From: Coffea arabica
Taxonomy: Eukaryota; Streptophyta; Magnoliopsida; Gentianales; Rubiaceae
Assembly (NCBI RefSeq): GCF_036785885.1
Contig: NC_092312.1
Coordinates: forward strand, 10,558,001 to 10,622,000
Reading direction: 5' to 3'
DNA length: 64,000 nt
Position numbers and translations under genes: made by a program. Below the pieces are notes generated by a model, which was not told the origin of the DNA, made no database searches, and worked only from the letters and a program-made list of their open reading frames with translations. Positions 1 through 13,193 of this stretch are shown in pieces. Each line of letters opens with the position of its first letter. Position 1 is the stretch's first letter.

Positions 1-532
1 AGAGAAACGAATTTTGAAACTTTAATTTTGTCATTTGATTAGTTCTCTATTGATGGTTTTATTTCACTACTTGAGGATAATTTCCAAGATTTTTATCTTG
101 CAAGATTCCCAGGCCTCTTTGCCTCATTGGCCGTGGCGTCTGGCTTTATTATTGCATGAGTGATACAGAATAGTAGATGAAAGAAGACCATAAAATACAA
201 AGAGACCCCAACACAGCTGCCACTTGCCCCCCCTCTCTCACTCTCTTTTTCTTTTTTTTTTTATCCTCTTTGTTTCAGCCGGAAAACCAGGAACAAGAAA
301 TATAAACATAAAAAATTAATAAAAGAGCAGCCACCCCACCTGAAAGCATAATATCTATCAGACCCCTTTTGGTGGCACATAAAGATTTGATCATAGGGCG
401 AGACTTCTTGAGAGAACTCACAAAGGTGAAAGACAAACACCCCCCGACACACACAGACACACACCAAACCCCCTCAACCCCCCCCCCCCCCCCCCCCCCC
501 CAAAAGAAGGAAAAAGAGAAAAAGAAAACAAT
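1..532 (+). promoter_or_regulatory. 5' flank and leader of the BBX gene
   Basis: No coding potential is visible. The last 300 bases before the B-box start codon become rich in C, CT and CA runs and end in a run of about 24 C residues and an A/G-rich stretch just before the ATG, as is common in plant 5' leaders. No clear TATA box could be assigned. Confidence 0.35.
478..501. repeat. poly-C homopolymer
   Basis: An uninterrupted run of about 24 C lies some 30 bases upstream of the B-box start codon. The length of such a run is unreliable in sequencing data. Confidence 0.9.
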
Positions 533-1440
533 ATGAAGAAATGTGAACTCTGCAATTCTACAGCAAAAATGTACTGTGATTCAGATCAAGCAAGCCTTTG
601 TTGGGATTGTGATGCCAGAGTTCATACTGCCAACTTCCTTGTTGCTAAGCACTTGAGGACTCTTCTCTGCCATGCCTGCCAATCTCCAACACCTTGGACT
701 GCCTCTGGTCCCAAACTTGGACCTACAGTTTCAGTTTGCCAGGCCTGTGCCAATAGAACTTCAAGTAGTATTGACGGTGATCATGATCCTGAAAATAATA
801 GAGACGACAGCGACGAGGACGATGATGCTGATAGTGAAGATGAAGATGATCAAGATGACAATGATGATGGTGATAGCAGCGATGACAGTGGCGATGAAGA
901 TGATGGAGATAATCAAGTTGTGCCTTTGTCTCCCACGCCTTTACCTCCACCTCTGATCTCGAGCTCTTCTAGTAGCGAAGATTCATCGAGAAGATCTTCT
1001 CATAGAAGAGATGGAGGCGTCTCAAGTTCAAGAATTGGGTATTTTTCCAATCATTCAAATGAAAATGGCAGATTCTCCTGTGATGTATGTGCTTTCTTCC
1101 TCAAATCTTTCTCTCTCTTACATGTGCATTAGCAGCTACCCCTTTAATCCTCTGTTTCCTCTGTTTTCTCTGCACAACCAGTCTCAAAAATGTGAATTTA
1201 CCTTAGCTTCGCACAGCATTTTTCTGTTGTTTACTCAGAGACAATTTCAAAGTTCGCAAATGAATTTAATAGAGCTCCTTGCTCTTCAGTTAATCACAGT
1301 GCTGTTCGGCACCTTTTTCTCATAGCAAAATTTTGTCCTTCAGAGCATTGAAAGATCAAGGCAAAAGGGCAATTACAGGATCAGTTCTCCAACCTCCTGG
1401 GTTTGAAGATGAAGAGATTAGAGATCAAAAGGGCTACTAG
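533..1440 (+). CDS. BBX28: B-box zinc finger protein, BBX28/29-like
   Basis: A predicted nuclear transcription regulator of about 213 residues with one N-terminal B-box. Members of this clade work in light signalling by binding other B-box or bZIP factors rather than DNA. The start MKKCELC and the C/D/H zinc-ligand spacing over residues 4-45, followed by a second partial cysteine cluster (LLCHACQ, VCQACAN), fit the BBX28-31 group. Residues about 80-122 are an unusually long Asp/Glu run, followed by a Ser-rich stretch. The best exon model is 533-1079 and 1346-1440 (phase 1), ending SLKDQGKR...DQKGY. An alternative donor at 1085 (gtatgt, better consensus) with an acceptor at 1343 gives another, shorter C-terminus. 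The family call is strong; the last exon is less sure. Confidence 0.85.
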
Positions 1441-2035
1441 ATAGAGATCATATATTGACATTCGAGGAAGATTGTTCAATATGACCTTACAATTTTACTA
1501 CTTTTGATGTAAAGTGAAGAGAGCATGAAGACGGTTGTGTAAATGGCATTCCAGGTAGAGTGCTAGTCTTCCGGAATAATGTGATTTATTTTGACAAATT
1601 TGTGGAGTCCTCGAAGAATCTATTCGATAATCTAACATCTGCTGTTACAATTTCTGTGTTCATATTTGCCATCTTTTCTGAATTTTAGGCCATCAACAGT
1701 GGTAGGCTAGCTTTAAAATTTGTTAGATGCTTATGATTTGGAAAAATTTTAAAAAACAAAAAATCAATTTTTCATGCATGTTAAATACTGGAGGAGAATG
1801 TTTGAAGAAAAAAATTTGTACTTGGTGGGAGAAGTCGACAAGGACAGGATAACTTCCAGCTGGAGACGGTGTTTGACAAGTCATATTATTACTCATTGGC
1901 AATGAAGAATGCTTTTCATTTGAGAAATAAGGTAATCATCAATGCATGATGTGTTGTTCGTTTCTGAAACAAGATAAGATGAGAATTGACCATCTTTTGC
2001 ACGTTATATTGGCAGCAGCACCTTAATCTATATGG

Positions 2036-2071
<36 letters not shown>

Positions 2072-5000
2072 CCATTTTTCTTATTTTCGTTCTACTCTTT
2101 CTCAATGGGATATTGAGTAAACCATATGGAATCAAGATTTAATTTTTTTTCAAAAAAAACTTCTGATATGGGCTTTATCCCTTCAGCATGTTGAGGTGTT
2201 GATTTTCCAATTTACTGTAACAAATTGAAGGGAAATAAAATTAATCACCTAAACTGTAAATTACTCGTGGTCTTACTACATTAGCCCCAACCGTCTATCT
2301 TAATGTCTCCGTTGTAGGGATGGTAGCAGAGATAGGGTAAAACTCGATAGCTGCAGTAACTCGCTCCGATGGTTAATCCAATTAAACGATCAATTGATAA
2401 TCCGATTAGATAATAGATTGATAATCTTAGGGTTTGGCATTGATTAGGGATTACCAATGGGTAATCGAATAAAATTTTGTAAGAGAATCCTAAAAGATCG
2501 ATACTTGACACACACACACGCGCGGACTCAATTTTATAGTTTAATAAAATATAATTTAAACCTAGCTCTTTACATAACCCTTCATAAAAATGTTGAATTC
2601 CTCTCATGCAAATTTTATGACTTTATCGAAGTTTAAAATTTAAGGTAGTGTGTTAATTTAACACGGTATATGTATTAATTTTAATTTGATGACAATTAAT
2701 TCTCTTTTTTTTTTTTTTGAATTATTCAGATTAGGTGATAGAGGGTATGCGATGAATAATCGAACTCAAGAGAGGGTTTCGTAGAGGGAGTTAAAATTTG
2801 CAGGATTACCAAATAAGTTAAGGATTTGGCTTTAGACAAGATTTAGATACACGGTTAAGGATTTTGTAAAAGGAATCTTTGAGAGTATCCAACCCGCTCC
2901 ATTCCTACTCCACTCCTTCCAATGCCATAAAAAAGAAAAAACCCAAAAGTTAGGACTTAGGACAAGCAAGCACGCGGCATAGCAAACCGAATAGATATAA
3001 TCCTTCTTTACCGTATGGTTTTGTTCTATAGCAAGTGGATGGAAAGAACTCCTGCTTCCGGTCCTTTGGTTGAAGTCATTAAATTATCAAACCAACCCCA
3101 CCCAACTCGTGTTGACTCCATAGATAATTGCCGGCGCTCATTCCACTGCAGATTAGTGTAAAAATTGGTCGCAGTTGAACTTTGAGAGTTCGAGCAAGTG
3201 GGACCTTTGACTACGGGGGAAAAAAGAAATTTGTGGACAGCAATGGTTTTGGCCTCCTAATGAAAGCAAAATTCTTTCTTTTACTCAAAAACTTGCGTGG
3301 TCATTAATTAATTGACTCCCCTTGTCTCTATCTCCCTGCGTACCATATTCCAAGTATGCAATGAACCTGAGGCTGTTGATTGAAGATTCAATCTCAATGG
3401 ACAATAATGTCAGTCACTACTCAAAATTGGTCATTGGATTTGGTGGCAGTAGCATTCTATTCTACGTTTGGCTGCGCCACAAGTTTTCCGGACCCCGCTT
3501 TTGTTATATGCTTGAGCCTGCACCATGCACCCCCCGGCTGGTAGTAGTATTGTGTTTGCCATTACATAAGCCAACCTAATACTCTACTCGTGACGCTTCT
3601 TTCTTTGCGTTCATCAAGGTTCTGGTTATGGTAATAGAAAAGAAAATTTTGGGAAGAGAAGCTCTTGGAGTTAATTTAAAACGAAGTGAATGGTTATTTT
3701 GTTGGGTTTATGGTTTTATACTTGGATTCGATCATGAACAAGTCTAAAAACCACTTCAACCTGTCCGAGTAAACGCCAATGAACTACTACTAGCCCAAAA
3801 AAAAACAAAAAAAAAGAGTTGTGATTGGCCAAAAGTATTTTTGCTGCTTTTCTCTTTTCAAATGATTCTTGCTCTCTCAAAATCTACTCCAACAAATATA
3901 TAGAAAATTGGAAATTCTCAAAAGAGCGCAAGTCAGAGTTCTTAGACGACGAGGAAGAAGGTTGGATTAAATAGTAATTAAGATGGGAGGGATAATAAGA
4001 AGATAGATAGTGCTGAACTATTCAAAAGCTTCCACTTAAGGGAGGGAAAAAAAAAGAAAGAAAGAAAGAAAGAAGTCGTGCTTAGATAACGTCAGAAGCA
4101 AGAGATGATGTCAAAGTGAATCGGCTAGGGTTTAAGATCCCAGAATGGTTTGCCAGTGGACTATTTATATTTTGTTTTGCACGAGTTTAGCAGCAACACG
4201 AGCCAATAGTTGCAAGACGGTGGTAGTACCTGACAGGGCTCAACTTGGGGAGGATTATTAAGCAAGCAGGTTAGGTAACAATGAAGGAAAAAATCTTCCA
4301 AACTGACCACTCAATTAATTAAACCTAGGAATAGAATAGTGTATAAAGTTGATATGGGATCCTAAGATGTGAAAAGGTATGATTCACCGACACCTCCACG
4401 TGCCTAACATAACCACATATTGATATTCTAATCGTAGCTTTGATGATGGAACTGCTTGTTAATTAATTGTTTCCTGCTAAGATAATCAAGAGAGAGAATC
4501 CAGGAAAGAGGAGTTTGAGGTGGGGGGAGGCCTCAAACTGTTACGTGGCGGAGGCGCCTTATGCGATGAGGAAATACGACTTTAATTTGTGTGGCTCTGT
4601 GTGTGTGTTTTTTTTGTGTGGAAAATGTCTCTCCACCATGAAGGACGAGAAGTGATTAATCTTTTATTTCTTGAGTAGAGTAGGTTCGCGCATTCATCCC
4701 TGGATTCTGACTCAACTTTATGAACTTCGCTGAAATAGAAAGCACTTGTTCTTGGTAATTGCCTTTTCCGATCATGGCCGCACGTACTTTGAAACTCTTC
4801 TTCTTCTTTTTTAGAATAAGCGGAAGACTTACAATTTCTCCCGTCTTACTGTCCAATCTAAACGTCTCGGATTATTCTTAGTAATAGCTTTTGCTATTTT
4901 TTTATCATGGCCGTGCATTTTTTAAGTTTTGAAACTCTTTTTTTTATTTTTTTGCCTTGTTTGGTTGATACATGCATGAGAGGACTTGAATCGAAAGCTT

Positions 5001-6133
5001 CTAGCTTACAATTCTTTCCATTCCTCCTCCCTTTGAAACTCTTTCTTTCTTGAATAATCTTTCTTCGACAAACAAACGATAATAATATCTTTTTTCCAAT
5101 AGGTTTTGGAGGGGAACAGGGCATGAGATTTCAAACCCTCGATCCTCAATATTACTCCTTCATCTTGAATCAAAATTCGTGAAATTTTCTTTTGTACCGG
5201 ACCCATGCATTCCGGATGCATCTCATGCACGAACAAACTTGGAGCCATAAGACAACAATTGCATTTGAACTTCAAAGTGTAAGAAGCCCTTGACAACTTC
5301 TCAAACTCTTTTTCTTGGATGTTGTAGGAGTAGCTATCCCAAGTGCCTGAGCTAGTTCTTGGTTTCTCTATAATTGCTCGTGACTCCAATCTCTATAACA
5401 CGTTTTTATGCTCTTAAAGAAGCTTTTTGTTTCTCAAAATCTTTTCAAGTGACGTATTGTGAGAATTAGGAGATTGGAATCCTCTGTTTAATTGGAGAAA
5501 AGAAAGCTTAAATTTATGTTCATTTTTCTCCTTCTGTCTATATATAAAGGGGAAAAAAAAAATAATCTCGTGCATTTATTAGTTCCCCATTAACATGGCT
5601 CATTTGCAACTGTGCCACCATTTAAAGTCCATGCCGGGCTGCAAAGAAGGACTGGAAGAAACATAAAGAATCACTCCATCCATTGAACTTCGTCCGAAAA
5701 CATGCATCTCATCTCACCTGTCTCGTGCAGTAACAAAACTCTCTAAACATGCATCCATTAAACTTTGTTTATTTCGGGAAGTGAGGCCCATCCACCATGG
5801 TAGTACGAAGATGGTAGGATGCTTACAAAGAAAACTCACTCTATTTTGAAAAATTTGTTCACAAGATTTTGAAAATAATTTTCTTGTCAATTCATCGTAA
5901 GGTTTCCAAGATATTAGAGGAGTGCTTATTGCTCTGCCAAAAACCCTTAGCATAATAAATGACCAGAAAAACCTCGACAGAGAATAATAAGGCAATATAA
6001 TATGTTTTGTCTTTCTCAATTAAAATGAAATGAATACTATATTGGATTAACGTAATTCATGCTGCGTGAATTCTTTTTTATTTTTTCTCATTCCATCTAC
6101 CATTTTGATCTATTCATATGGGCTCGAAATGTT
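1441..6133. other. Intergenic, no supported gene
   Basis: About 4.7 kb of AT-rich DNA with the BBX 3' flank at its start. It holds a (TA)n microsatellite near 2.05 kb and several A/T homopolymers. Short open frames here (for example near 3.3, 4.5 and 5.0-5.4 kb on either strand) have no recognisable domain, no splice-supported extension and low-complexity composition. Confidence 0.6.
2039..2068. repeat. (TA)n microsatellite
   Basis: About 15 perfect TA units. Confidence 0.95.
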
Positions 6134-6199
6134 CACTTGGGATCCTCGATGACATGTTTTCTATGCCAATCCAATGCCATCAATAGTGTTGCGCCAAGT
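6134..6199 (+). mobile_element. Single-arm remnant of a MULE-type fold-back MITE
   Basis: These 66 bases match, with a few differences, the left arm of the complete fold-back element at 54568-54778, beginning CACTTGGGATCC and ending GCGCCAAGT. The opposite arm is absent here, so this is a truncated copy or a capture of one arm. Confidence 0.75.
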
Positions 6200-6864
6200 T
6201 TCTAGCGGCTTATTCGTTTCCTTTGACAGCAGCGGCTAGATTACTTGCATCCGACCAAGAGAAAGCGCCGAAAGCAGGGAGGAAGGAGCCCTTGACCCGC
6301 AACAGACAGAGGAGGATTTATTCGATCAATTACATAGTTTGAAGAAAAATATAGCACATTGTTTCATTCTATGGCAACTGACCAAGTTTTGAAGTATTAA
6401 ACTGCAGCCGCATCTGGGAAAAACGTGCTCTAGGAATTGTTTAGCTTAGTTGAGAAATCTCCTCCCTTTTCTGCAAACAATTTGAGAGGTTTAAAATTCC
6501 ATTTTTGGGAGATCTCCTTTCACCGAAAAAAGGGGAGAGGCACCAAAATTGGGGCATGTTCTTTCACAAAAAAAGAAAAAGAAAATCACTGCTATTAATT
6601 CGCCTGTCAATTCTGCTTTTTCAGATAAGAATCCCATCGGCGCCACCATTACTGTCAAGTGTTGATAGGAGAATATAAGGCCGGCTATGTCTATCTGTCA
6701 TTCGCTCCATGGCTTCTTGGTTAGACAACTTGCTTGGTAAAAGTAGAACACACCATCAATCATTAATTTTGGTTTTTGGAATATAATCGAGTTTATTAGT
6801 GTTCTTACATATTTGGAGAGAGAGATTAACTGTTAAAAATTCACCATTATAGTGGTGATTAGTA
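6200..6864. other. Intergenic, nothing recognised
   Basis: AT-rich DNA between two small transposons; no gene, RNA or regulatory site could be supported. Confidence 0.5.
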
Positions 6865-7182
6865 CTCCCTCCGTCCCACTTTTATAATCTTGTTTTCCTT
6901 TTTCGTCCGTCCCAAATTGTAGTCCACTTCCCCATTAAGGAATGTAGTAATCTTTCAAATTGTCTAAAATACCCTTATTAAATATCTTGTTATTAATACA
7001 TTGTTATTAAATACTAACTCACTACATTGAATACATTGAGCTTTTCCAATGCACTCTTCGTGATTAGCATAAGGGTATTTTAGGAAATTATTAATCTAAA
7101 TTTATGTTTCCAACCAAATTAATTACACTTTCTTAATCTGTGTGAAAAAAAAACCAAGACTAATAAAACGGGACGGAGGAAG
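6865..7182. mobile_element. Stowaway-type Tc1/mariner MITE
   Basis: The ends are CTCCCTCCGTCCC on the left and its near-complement GGGACGGAGGAAG on the right, flanked on each side by TA, the mariner target duplication. The length of 318 bp and lack of coding fit a non-autonomous Stowaway element. It would depend on a mariner transposase elsewhere in the genome. Confidence 0.9.
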
Positions 7183-7339
7183 TATGTAAGTATCAGTGCA
7201 TTACACCTACCGAACACGTCATTAATCGTTCAACACGTTAATTAACCGGACATATTTGGAACATCGAACGCTCCAAGGTTGACATCAAGACGGTAGTACT
7301 AATTAAACTACAAGAAGTAAGAGCCCAACCTTCCAGCCT

Positions 7340-7411
7340 CCATCAAAATAAACATTCATCAATCATACCTCATTTCCATCAAAATAAACATTCATCATTC
7401 ATACCTCATTT
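7340..7411. repeat. Two-copy 36-bp tandem duplication
   Basis: Copies at 7340-7375 and 7376-7411 begin CCATCAAAATAAACATTC and differ at one base, so the duplication is recent. Confidence 0.95.
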
Positions 7412-8132
7412 CATGGTGTACTAAGTTCAGAACGCAAAATGGACAACGGATTTTTCGAATTCACATTCACTTTCTTTTATATCATGTTGACATGGAGAAA
7501 CGAAATCAAGAAACAATTGCATCCCCTTTTCCATGGCGATACAATACAATTGTAGTTCGCCTGTCAAGAACCTCCGGGCACCAGGCCAGCCTAGTCAAGC
7601 CAATGCTGTGAGAGGAACTCCAAAAATTTACACAAACCTTAGGCCACACCACACACTCATTCATTTGTTAATTGCCACTCAGGAAACCCCTCAGGCTTAT
7701 CAGGTTTCTCATCTCCTTCCTCATTTCTCACCATGTGTTCAAAACTCCCCTCACCTCCCCTTTTCAGAACATATCAGTACGGAGAAGTGGTAAATTTGCC
7801 CGTTTATTTAAGTCATCATCCTCGAGCCCTTTCATGATTAGTCATTCAACAATCTTACCTACTTTACTACCATATATCACTACTACAACTCATTAAACTA
7901 CACGGATCAATTTGCAAGTCGGTCTGCGTTGAGGTATAAATTAAGGCAAAATAAGAGCATTGAAACCCATTTTGGAAGCTTAGAAGAGAGCAAAGATACT
8001 CATTAACAATCCCATTCAAACTTCATTTGTTCTTGAAAGACAGTTGCCAAGCATAGGCAGAAATAAAGACCTCAAAACAACCACTCCCCAATATTCAACA
8101 GGAAGAAGTCCACACCACTCAGGTTCATTCGG
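7412..8132. other. Intergenic / possible 3' flank of the USP gene
   Basis: No domain was recognised. If the proposed last exon at 8133-8176 is real, the sequence just below 8133 is the 3' untranslated region of the minus-strand universal stress protein gene. Confidence 0.4.
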
Positions 8133-8176
8133 TCACTTCGCTCCGGTTCCATCTTCATAAGAAGCCTTCTCCGAAT
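8133..8176 (-). CDS. Candidate last exon of the universal stress protein gene
   Basis: On the minus strand an acceptor (ATACAG) precedes 44 bases that join in phase to a donor (ACAG|GTAATT) at 13194/13193. The join would replace the last two residues Gly-Asn of the read-through form with an acidic tail DSEKASYEDGTGAK and a stop. The acidic character matches the tail just before it. The implied intron of 5,017 bp is long for this family, and only a transcript could confirm it. The alternative is that the gene stops at 13186. Confidence 0.45.
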
Positions 8177-11100
8177 CTGTATCATATGAAAAGCTTCAAC
8201 ACAAATCAGAGCTTGACCAAGACGAGCATAACAGTTCCAGATATATAATCACCAGAAAACAGAGGCAAGAGGTAAATTACATTAGAAAAAGAGCACAAGT
8301 ATCGCATAATACATGAGTGGCGTGGAGTGCAAGTAGAGTGTAATTGCTCCACTAAAAAAGTTGAGCTAACTGTTGTAATCATGCTTCCTACCACCAGTCA
8401 GAAGTCGTAGTAACAGGGAGGAGGCTTCAAATGTACAACTGTCTACTGAAAGAACCAGTGCATGGTCAGGAAAGTGGGGTAATATAGTGGTGAGGGCCAT
8501 GAATTAAATTAGGCATGCTAAGTTCTTATGCAGTAGTTATAACCCTTATAGGAACTCGCACGACATGCTCCTGAAAATCATGAGGAACAAACAGGGACTA
8601 GTCAATCGCACTAAATGAATTGTTCTACCAAGAAATAAAAACTTGCGTACAATCTCCGGAAATTTTCAAAAAAGAGGAGAAATTCAGCAGATGATGAAAA
8701 TTATGTTCAGGATACAGCAAAAGCATACAATAAGATATGGTTGCCTGCCCAAAGACGAATGGAGAAAAGGATATACTAGACCAGTGGGACTGAAAGGTGC
8801 TTTACAAATGAAGAAATTGGTTTGACTTTTGAGCGCCAAATGAACCAAGCAGCATATCTTTAATTCATGTTCTCGTTCCTGTCAATGTTGAATTTGCTTT
8901 TACATATGCTAGGCTTTAAAAAAAAAATGCCAGGCTCTAAAACATTCAACAGCATCTGATTATCATGTCAGCTGTTTTTTTACTTAAGTTTGAGCTAAAC
9001 CACTTCTTTAGAAGCAAATGATTTTTGTCTACGTACTTTCAGCAAATCTCATATCAATAATACACACACACATATAATGGCATTATTTAGCTTTTTGTAA
9101 GGAGGCAAGGATTGCCACAGTCCAGTTTCCATAAAACCATAAAGTGAATTCAGATCATTACTAAATCTTGCATGCTTGGAGAATACTCAACTACAAGTTT
9201 CCCAATCCTTAGTTCTCTAACAAATTTCTTTTATAAAGAATAATCTCTCCTTAGAATCGTATAAGCATTAGTACACCATAACGACAGGTTTTACCATGAT
9301 CAACTTTAACAAGCCATAAACTCTATAGCTAACAAGGAGGACACACTGCTTGAAGCCTGAGACATGAGCATGCAGTCATGTCAGTGCAGATCTCTATATC
9401 CATCACCATTCTCTATTCATATAAAGTCAGTCAGCAAGATTATTGCTACATGATGGTTCAGACACTAGCAATCTCCAAAAACTCCACAACATGCATTCAC
9501 CATCACCTTGATAATCAATCAATACGTAAATTTCCATCACAAAATCGACACTATCTGGATTGAGTTCAACTATTTATGGGTTGTGTTATGCAGTGTATAG
9601 TTCAACTATTTTTGTGACTCATAGGTCATCTGATACTTTAAACTGATCTCCTATTATTGTTCCCCATATAAAATTTTGCATTCAATTTTTATGTCCACTT
9701 TCCAAGAGCTGAAGATATTGATTATCCATTAAAGTTTTTCCTAAGGACTTTGTATAACAAAAGAAGTGGTGGCCCCTCGTATACTACATCAGCCATTATT
9801 TTGCAATTTATACACATTAACTCCCATATTTTAGCAAACCAACAAATAGATGGAGATTATTCTTGTGGTAGTACTCCTACAACCACATACAATGACACTT
9901 ATGATCCTGAAGATGTTGCTGAGTTAAGAGTCCGTCGACGTGAGCAAAAACTATAGAAACTTGTGAGACTAACCAACCAGAAAGGGGTTTTCGTCAATTA
10001 CAACAAGTTTTGTCAAATTTCTCCTTATTTCACATCATATCGAGGCAACTATTTGAAATTTCAAACAGTCAATGCAACCGTAACAGACACCATATGAATA
10101 TATCAAACAATTCCAACTAACAGAGATGAGAGAAGCATGTACTCTTTTGTTACTTCCTGTCAAGCTACTTTCCGTCTCCCCGTACATTAAATTTTATAGT
10201 CAATTTTTATCAGGTCACCATTGCAATTACCAGAGATACGTGAGATGGAACTTAAGAAGGTGATAATGGTTGATACCATTCCAATTTTATTTTCATATTC
10301 ATTTTGATTGCTGTTCAAGGACAATGAAATGAATAAATCATGAATCCAATAGAAGACAATGTCAATGATATTCAATTAGAAAGGCAATTCAAGTTGAATG
10401 ATTGGAAAATCCCTTGAAGCAAAGAAACATTTATACTCTATTTTCTCAAACATCTGGAAATGTCAGAAGTAACCTTCTTTACGAACATGTACCATTTTCC
10501 CAAGAGAACATAATGCATTGGTCATATTTCAAACACTTCAAAGCTGAAAGAGACATAATAAAAAACCACATTTTACTGCTTGTTATTCTTGCATTGAACT
10601 ATTCTTATATCTACAATGTCCTTCATTGTAGCAGCTAGACCACTACTTTAGTACCATCACCTACCGAGTCCATAGAGCTGCATCCCTATACACCTAATAG
10701 TTAAACCCAAATATTACAGGCCAATACTTTCATCCTTTATACAAGGTCCAAAGGTTCTAAGACTGGAACATCTACAAGTAAGATGTCAGATAAATTAGAA
10801 ACCATTTCAATAACTAGACCAAATGACCAAATGAAAGAACCATCAGGTCATTGTAGGAAATCTGCAAGAATAAATCAAGCAGTGCCTCAACAACCTGAGA
10901 GGCCAGCATTTGTAGCCAAGAGCAAATGAGAAATGAAGTATGCTATCCAAATGAGAACCAGATTGATAATGTGAAAAATCACATCTCCACTCACACAACA
11001 AAAGAAACAACTCAGTCCAGATCAGATGAAGGAAGAGTTGAATTTTGAGGAAATTGAGATAGGAACAACATCTAAATCAGAAAAAAATGTGATATTTTCG

Positions 11101-13193
11101 GAATCATGATTGACATCAATAACACTTGTTTTACAGATGATTTTTGTTCATTAACAATGCAAGGCATCTTGAAATCAGATGAAGGGAGAGAGTGATTTTT
11201 GAGGAAGTTGATATAGGAAAAGGCATCTAAATCAGATGAAATGTGACAGTTTCAGAATAAAAATTGACTCCAATAGCACATATTTTTTGTTTTATAATCT
11301 CCTGGTGCTAAAGCATCCTTAACATGACAGGAGGTGTTCAATATAAGGATCTCAACAATCAGCATTATTGCATCTTTTTGATCTCCTATTCCACTATGGC
11401 CTCATAAAGCTTGCTCCTTCAATGCAGATGTGCTTAGAGGTGAATCAATGAGCGATATAACTTTCTCAAACATCAGGCTATACTTTTGTTATTCTACTCC
11501 ATGGACGCATTGATATGTGGCATTGACACTCAGCAGTCAACTCTATTAACTCAGGCTACATGTTTTATTTCCTTAGATCTTTCCAAACCCCAAAATCAGT
11601 AGCAATATCTGGGAAGAAAAAGCATGGCAAGAGCTGAGGCACAGGATAAACAATTATTCATGAGCTGTTAAAGCTCTTCAACAACACAAACCAACAAATC
11701 CCAATGCCAACGGCGACTGATTTGTTTCCAAATAATCAAAACTCTTAAACGAAGCAGGCCTGCAACTGTTATACCTATGGCCCAAAGCATACTAGAAAGG
11801 AGATACATCACCACAATCATTTAAATTTCATAGGAATCCTGTGAAGTCTACGACCTCCTTCCCCGACATCAACCCTATTCAACATAAACATCAGCTGTTA
11901 CCATCAATCAAGTCGTTTTTAGGGTACATTCACCTTTATTATCTACTATCTACGCCTTTCAGAACCCTAATGTTGTTCTCATGTCTTGAAAAGCCCAAAG
12001 ATTGAGTCACTTCACTTTAGTTTCACCGAAGCTGCATCCCTGAAACTTCAAGCAGTCTCTCTTCAACTATTATTCCAAGTAGGCTTATGCCAGCATTAAA
12101 GATTCAGCAATTTGGACAGATCCCTCAACAAATTAAATTTGCCCATTCACTTCTTGATGTAATTTTGTCCTATGTACGTTGTACATGTCACCTGAAATCT
12201 TCGATCAAATACTAGACCTCAAAGTCATCTCCAGGTCTCACCACTAACACAAATTTAATGCCTTCCTTGTCTCAATATCTTTTTCTCCCTCTCCATGCTT
12301 TTATCAAGCATCTGATGATGAAACTTTTCATTCTCTTTTCTCTTTCTTTTAATTTGACAGAATGATTCTTCTTCTAGATGCATTTGAGACAGAGAAAGAA
12401 ACTCTAAAAAGAAGAAAAGAATTTCAAAGCATCATTTCCCATGAATAAAGCAAATCGCAAACTAAATTTCCAGATGATGGTTTCTAACCTCCTAAAACTC
12501 CACATCACTAAGTCGCCATCATTCTCTTTTAGACACTTCATGATCTACCAAATGCATATCAACCCTAGAGTGTATTGTACTGGTGCACTTTACACAATTC
12601 CCTACCGTTACTATTTCGGCAACAGGAAAACAATTTCTCTATGCTTAGAAACAATGAATGAGAAGATCACTTTATTCTATCAAACATAAACCAGACCACA
12701 GCTTGCAATCAAGAAGGTTTGATAAATAAGACACTTAAAGTTTCTTGGAAATTCAGGTACCAATAGTTAAACATCAAACCAAGACAAGCAGCTAATCATC
12801 CCATTTCAATAGATAAAACTAACAGAGGCAGCTTTTTAGACCATCTGAACCTTGTAAATCAAATGAGGAAAAAAAGGCTCCTCTTTAACTCGAACAATTA
12901 GGAGTAATCCTTATTCATCCAGGAGCTTGTCAAGCACAAGTCTTTTTTATTTTGGTACCGCTGCAGCAAATTAACCAAACCACAATCAATCAAAGGGGGA
13001 GCAAAAAGAATAAGGGTCACGTACAAGAAGAATTCGCAGTAAAAGTTTAGCTAATCAAAACCAGCCTTGATCCATTTTGGCACCATTCCCCTATCGAAAA
13101 CTAAAATTATTTAAGCTGAAATCATTTCTCAGCACTACAAATAAACACCAAATAAATAAAAATACAACTGAACACAATCATTTCATTAATTAC
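8177..13193 (-). other. Putative 5-kb last intron, or intergenic DNA
   Basis: No gene can be supported on either strand: open frames are short and without domains. The only structure seen is a diverged 150-bp tandem duplication near 11.0-11.3 kb. It would be intronic if the last USP exon lies at 8133-8176. Confidence 0.45.
11021..11295. repeat. Diverged two-copy tandem duplication, unit about 150 bp
   Basis: About 11021-11135 and 11174-11295 share an ordered series of blocks (ATCAGATGAAGG, TTTTGAGGAA, GATATAGGAA, GGCATCTAAATCAGA and others), separated by a short spacer. The many differences suggest an old duplication. Confidence 0.75.

Noticed and set aside
723-950. Minus-strand open frame rich in His across the BBX acidic region
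   Set aside because: It is the complement of GAT/GAC-rich coding sequence, which gives His/Leu runs; no independent support.
5006-5389. 127-residue minus-strand open frame
   Set aside because: No domain, no splice or promoter context, and composition like the surrounding AT-rich DNA.
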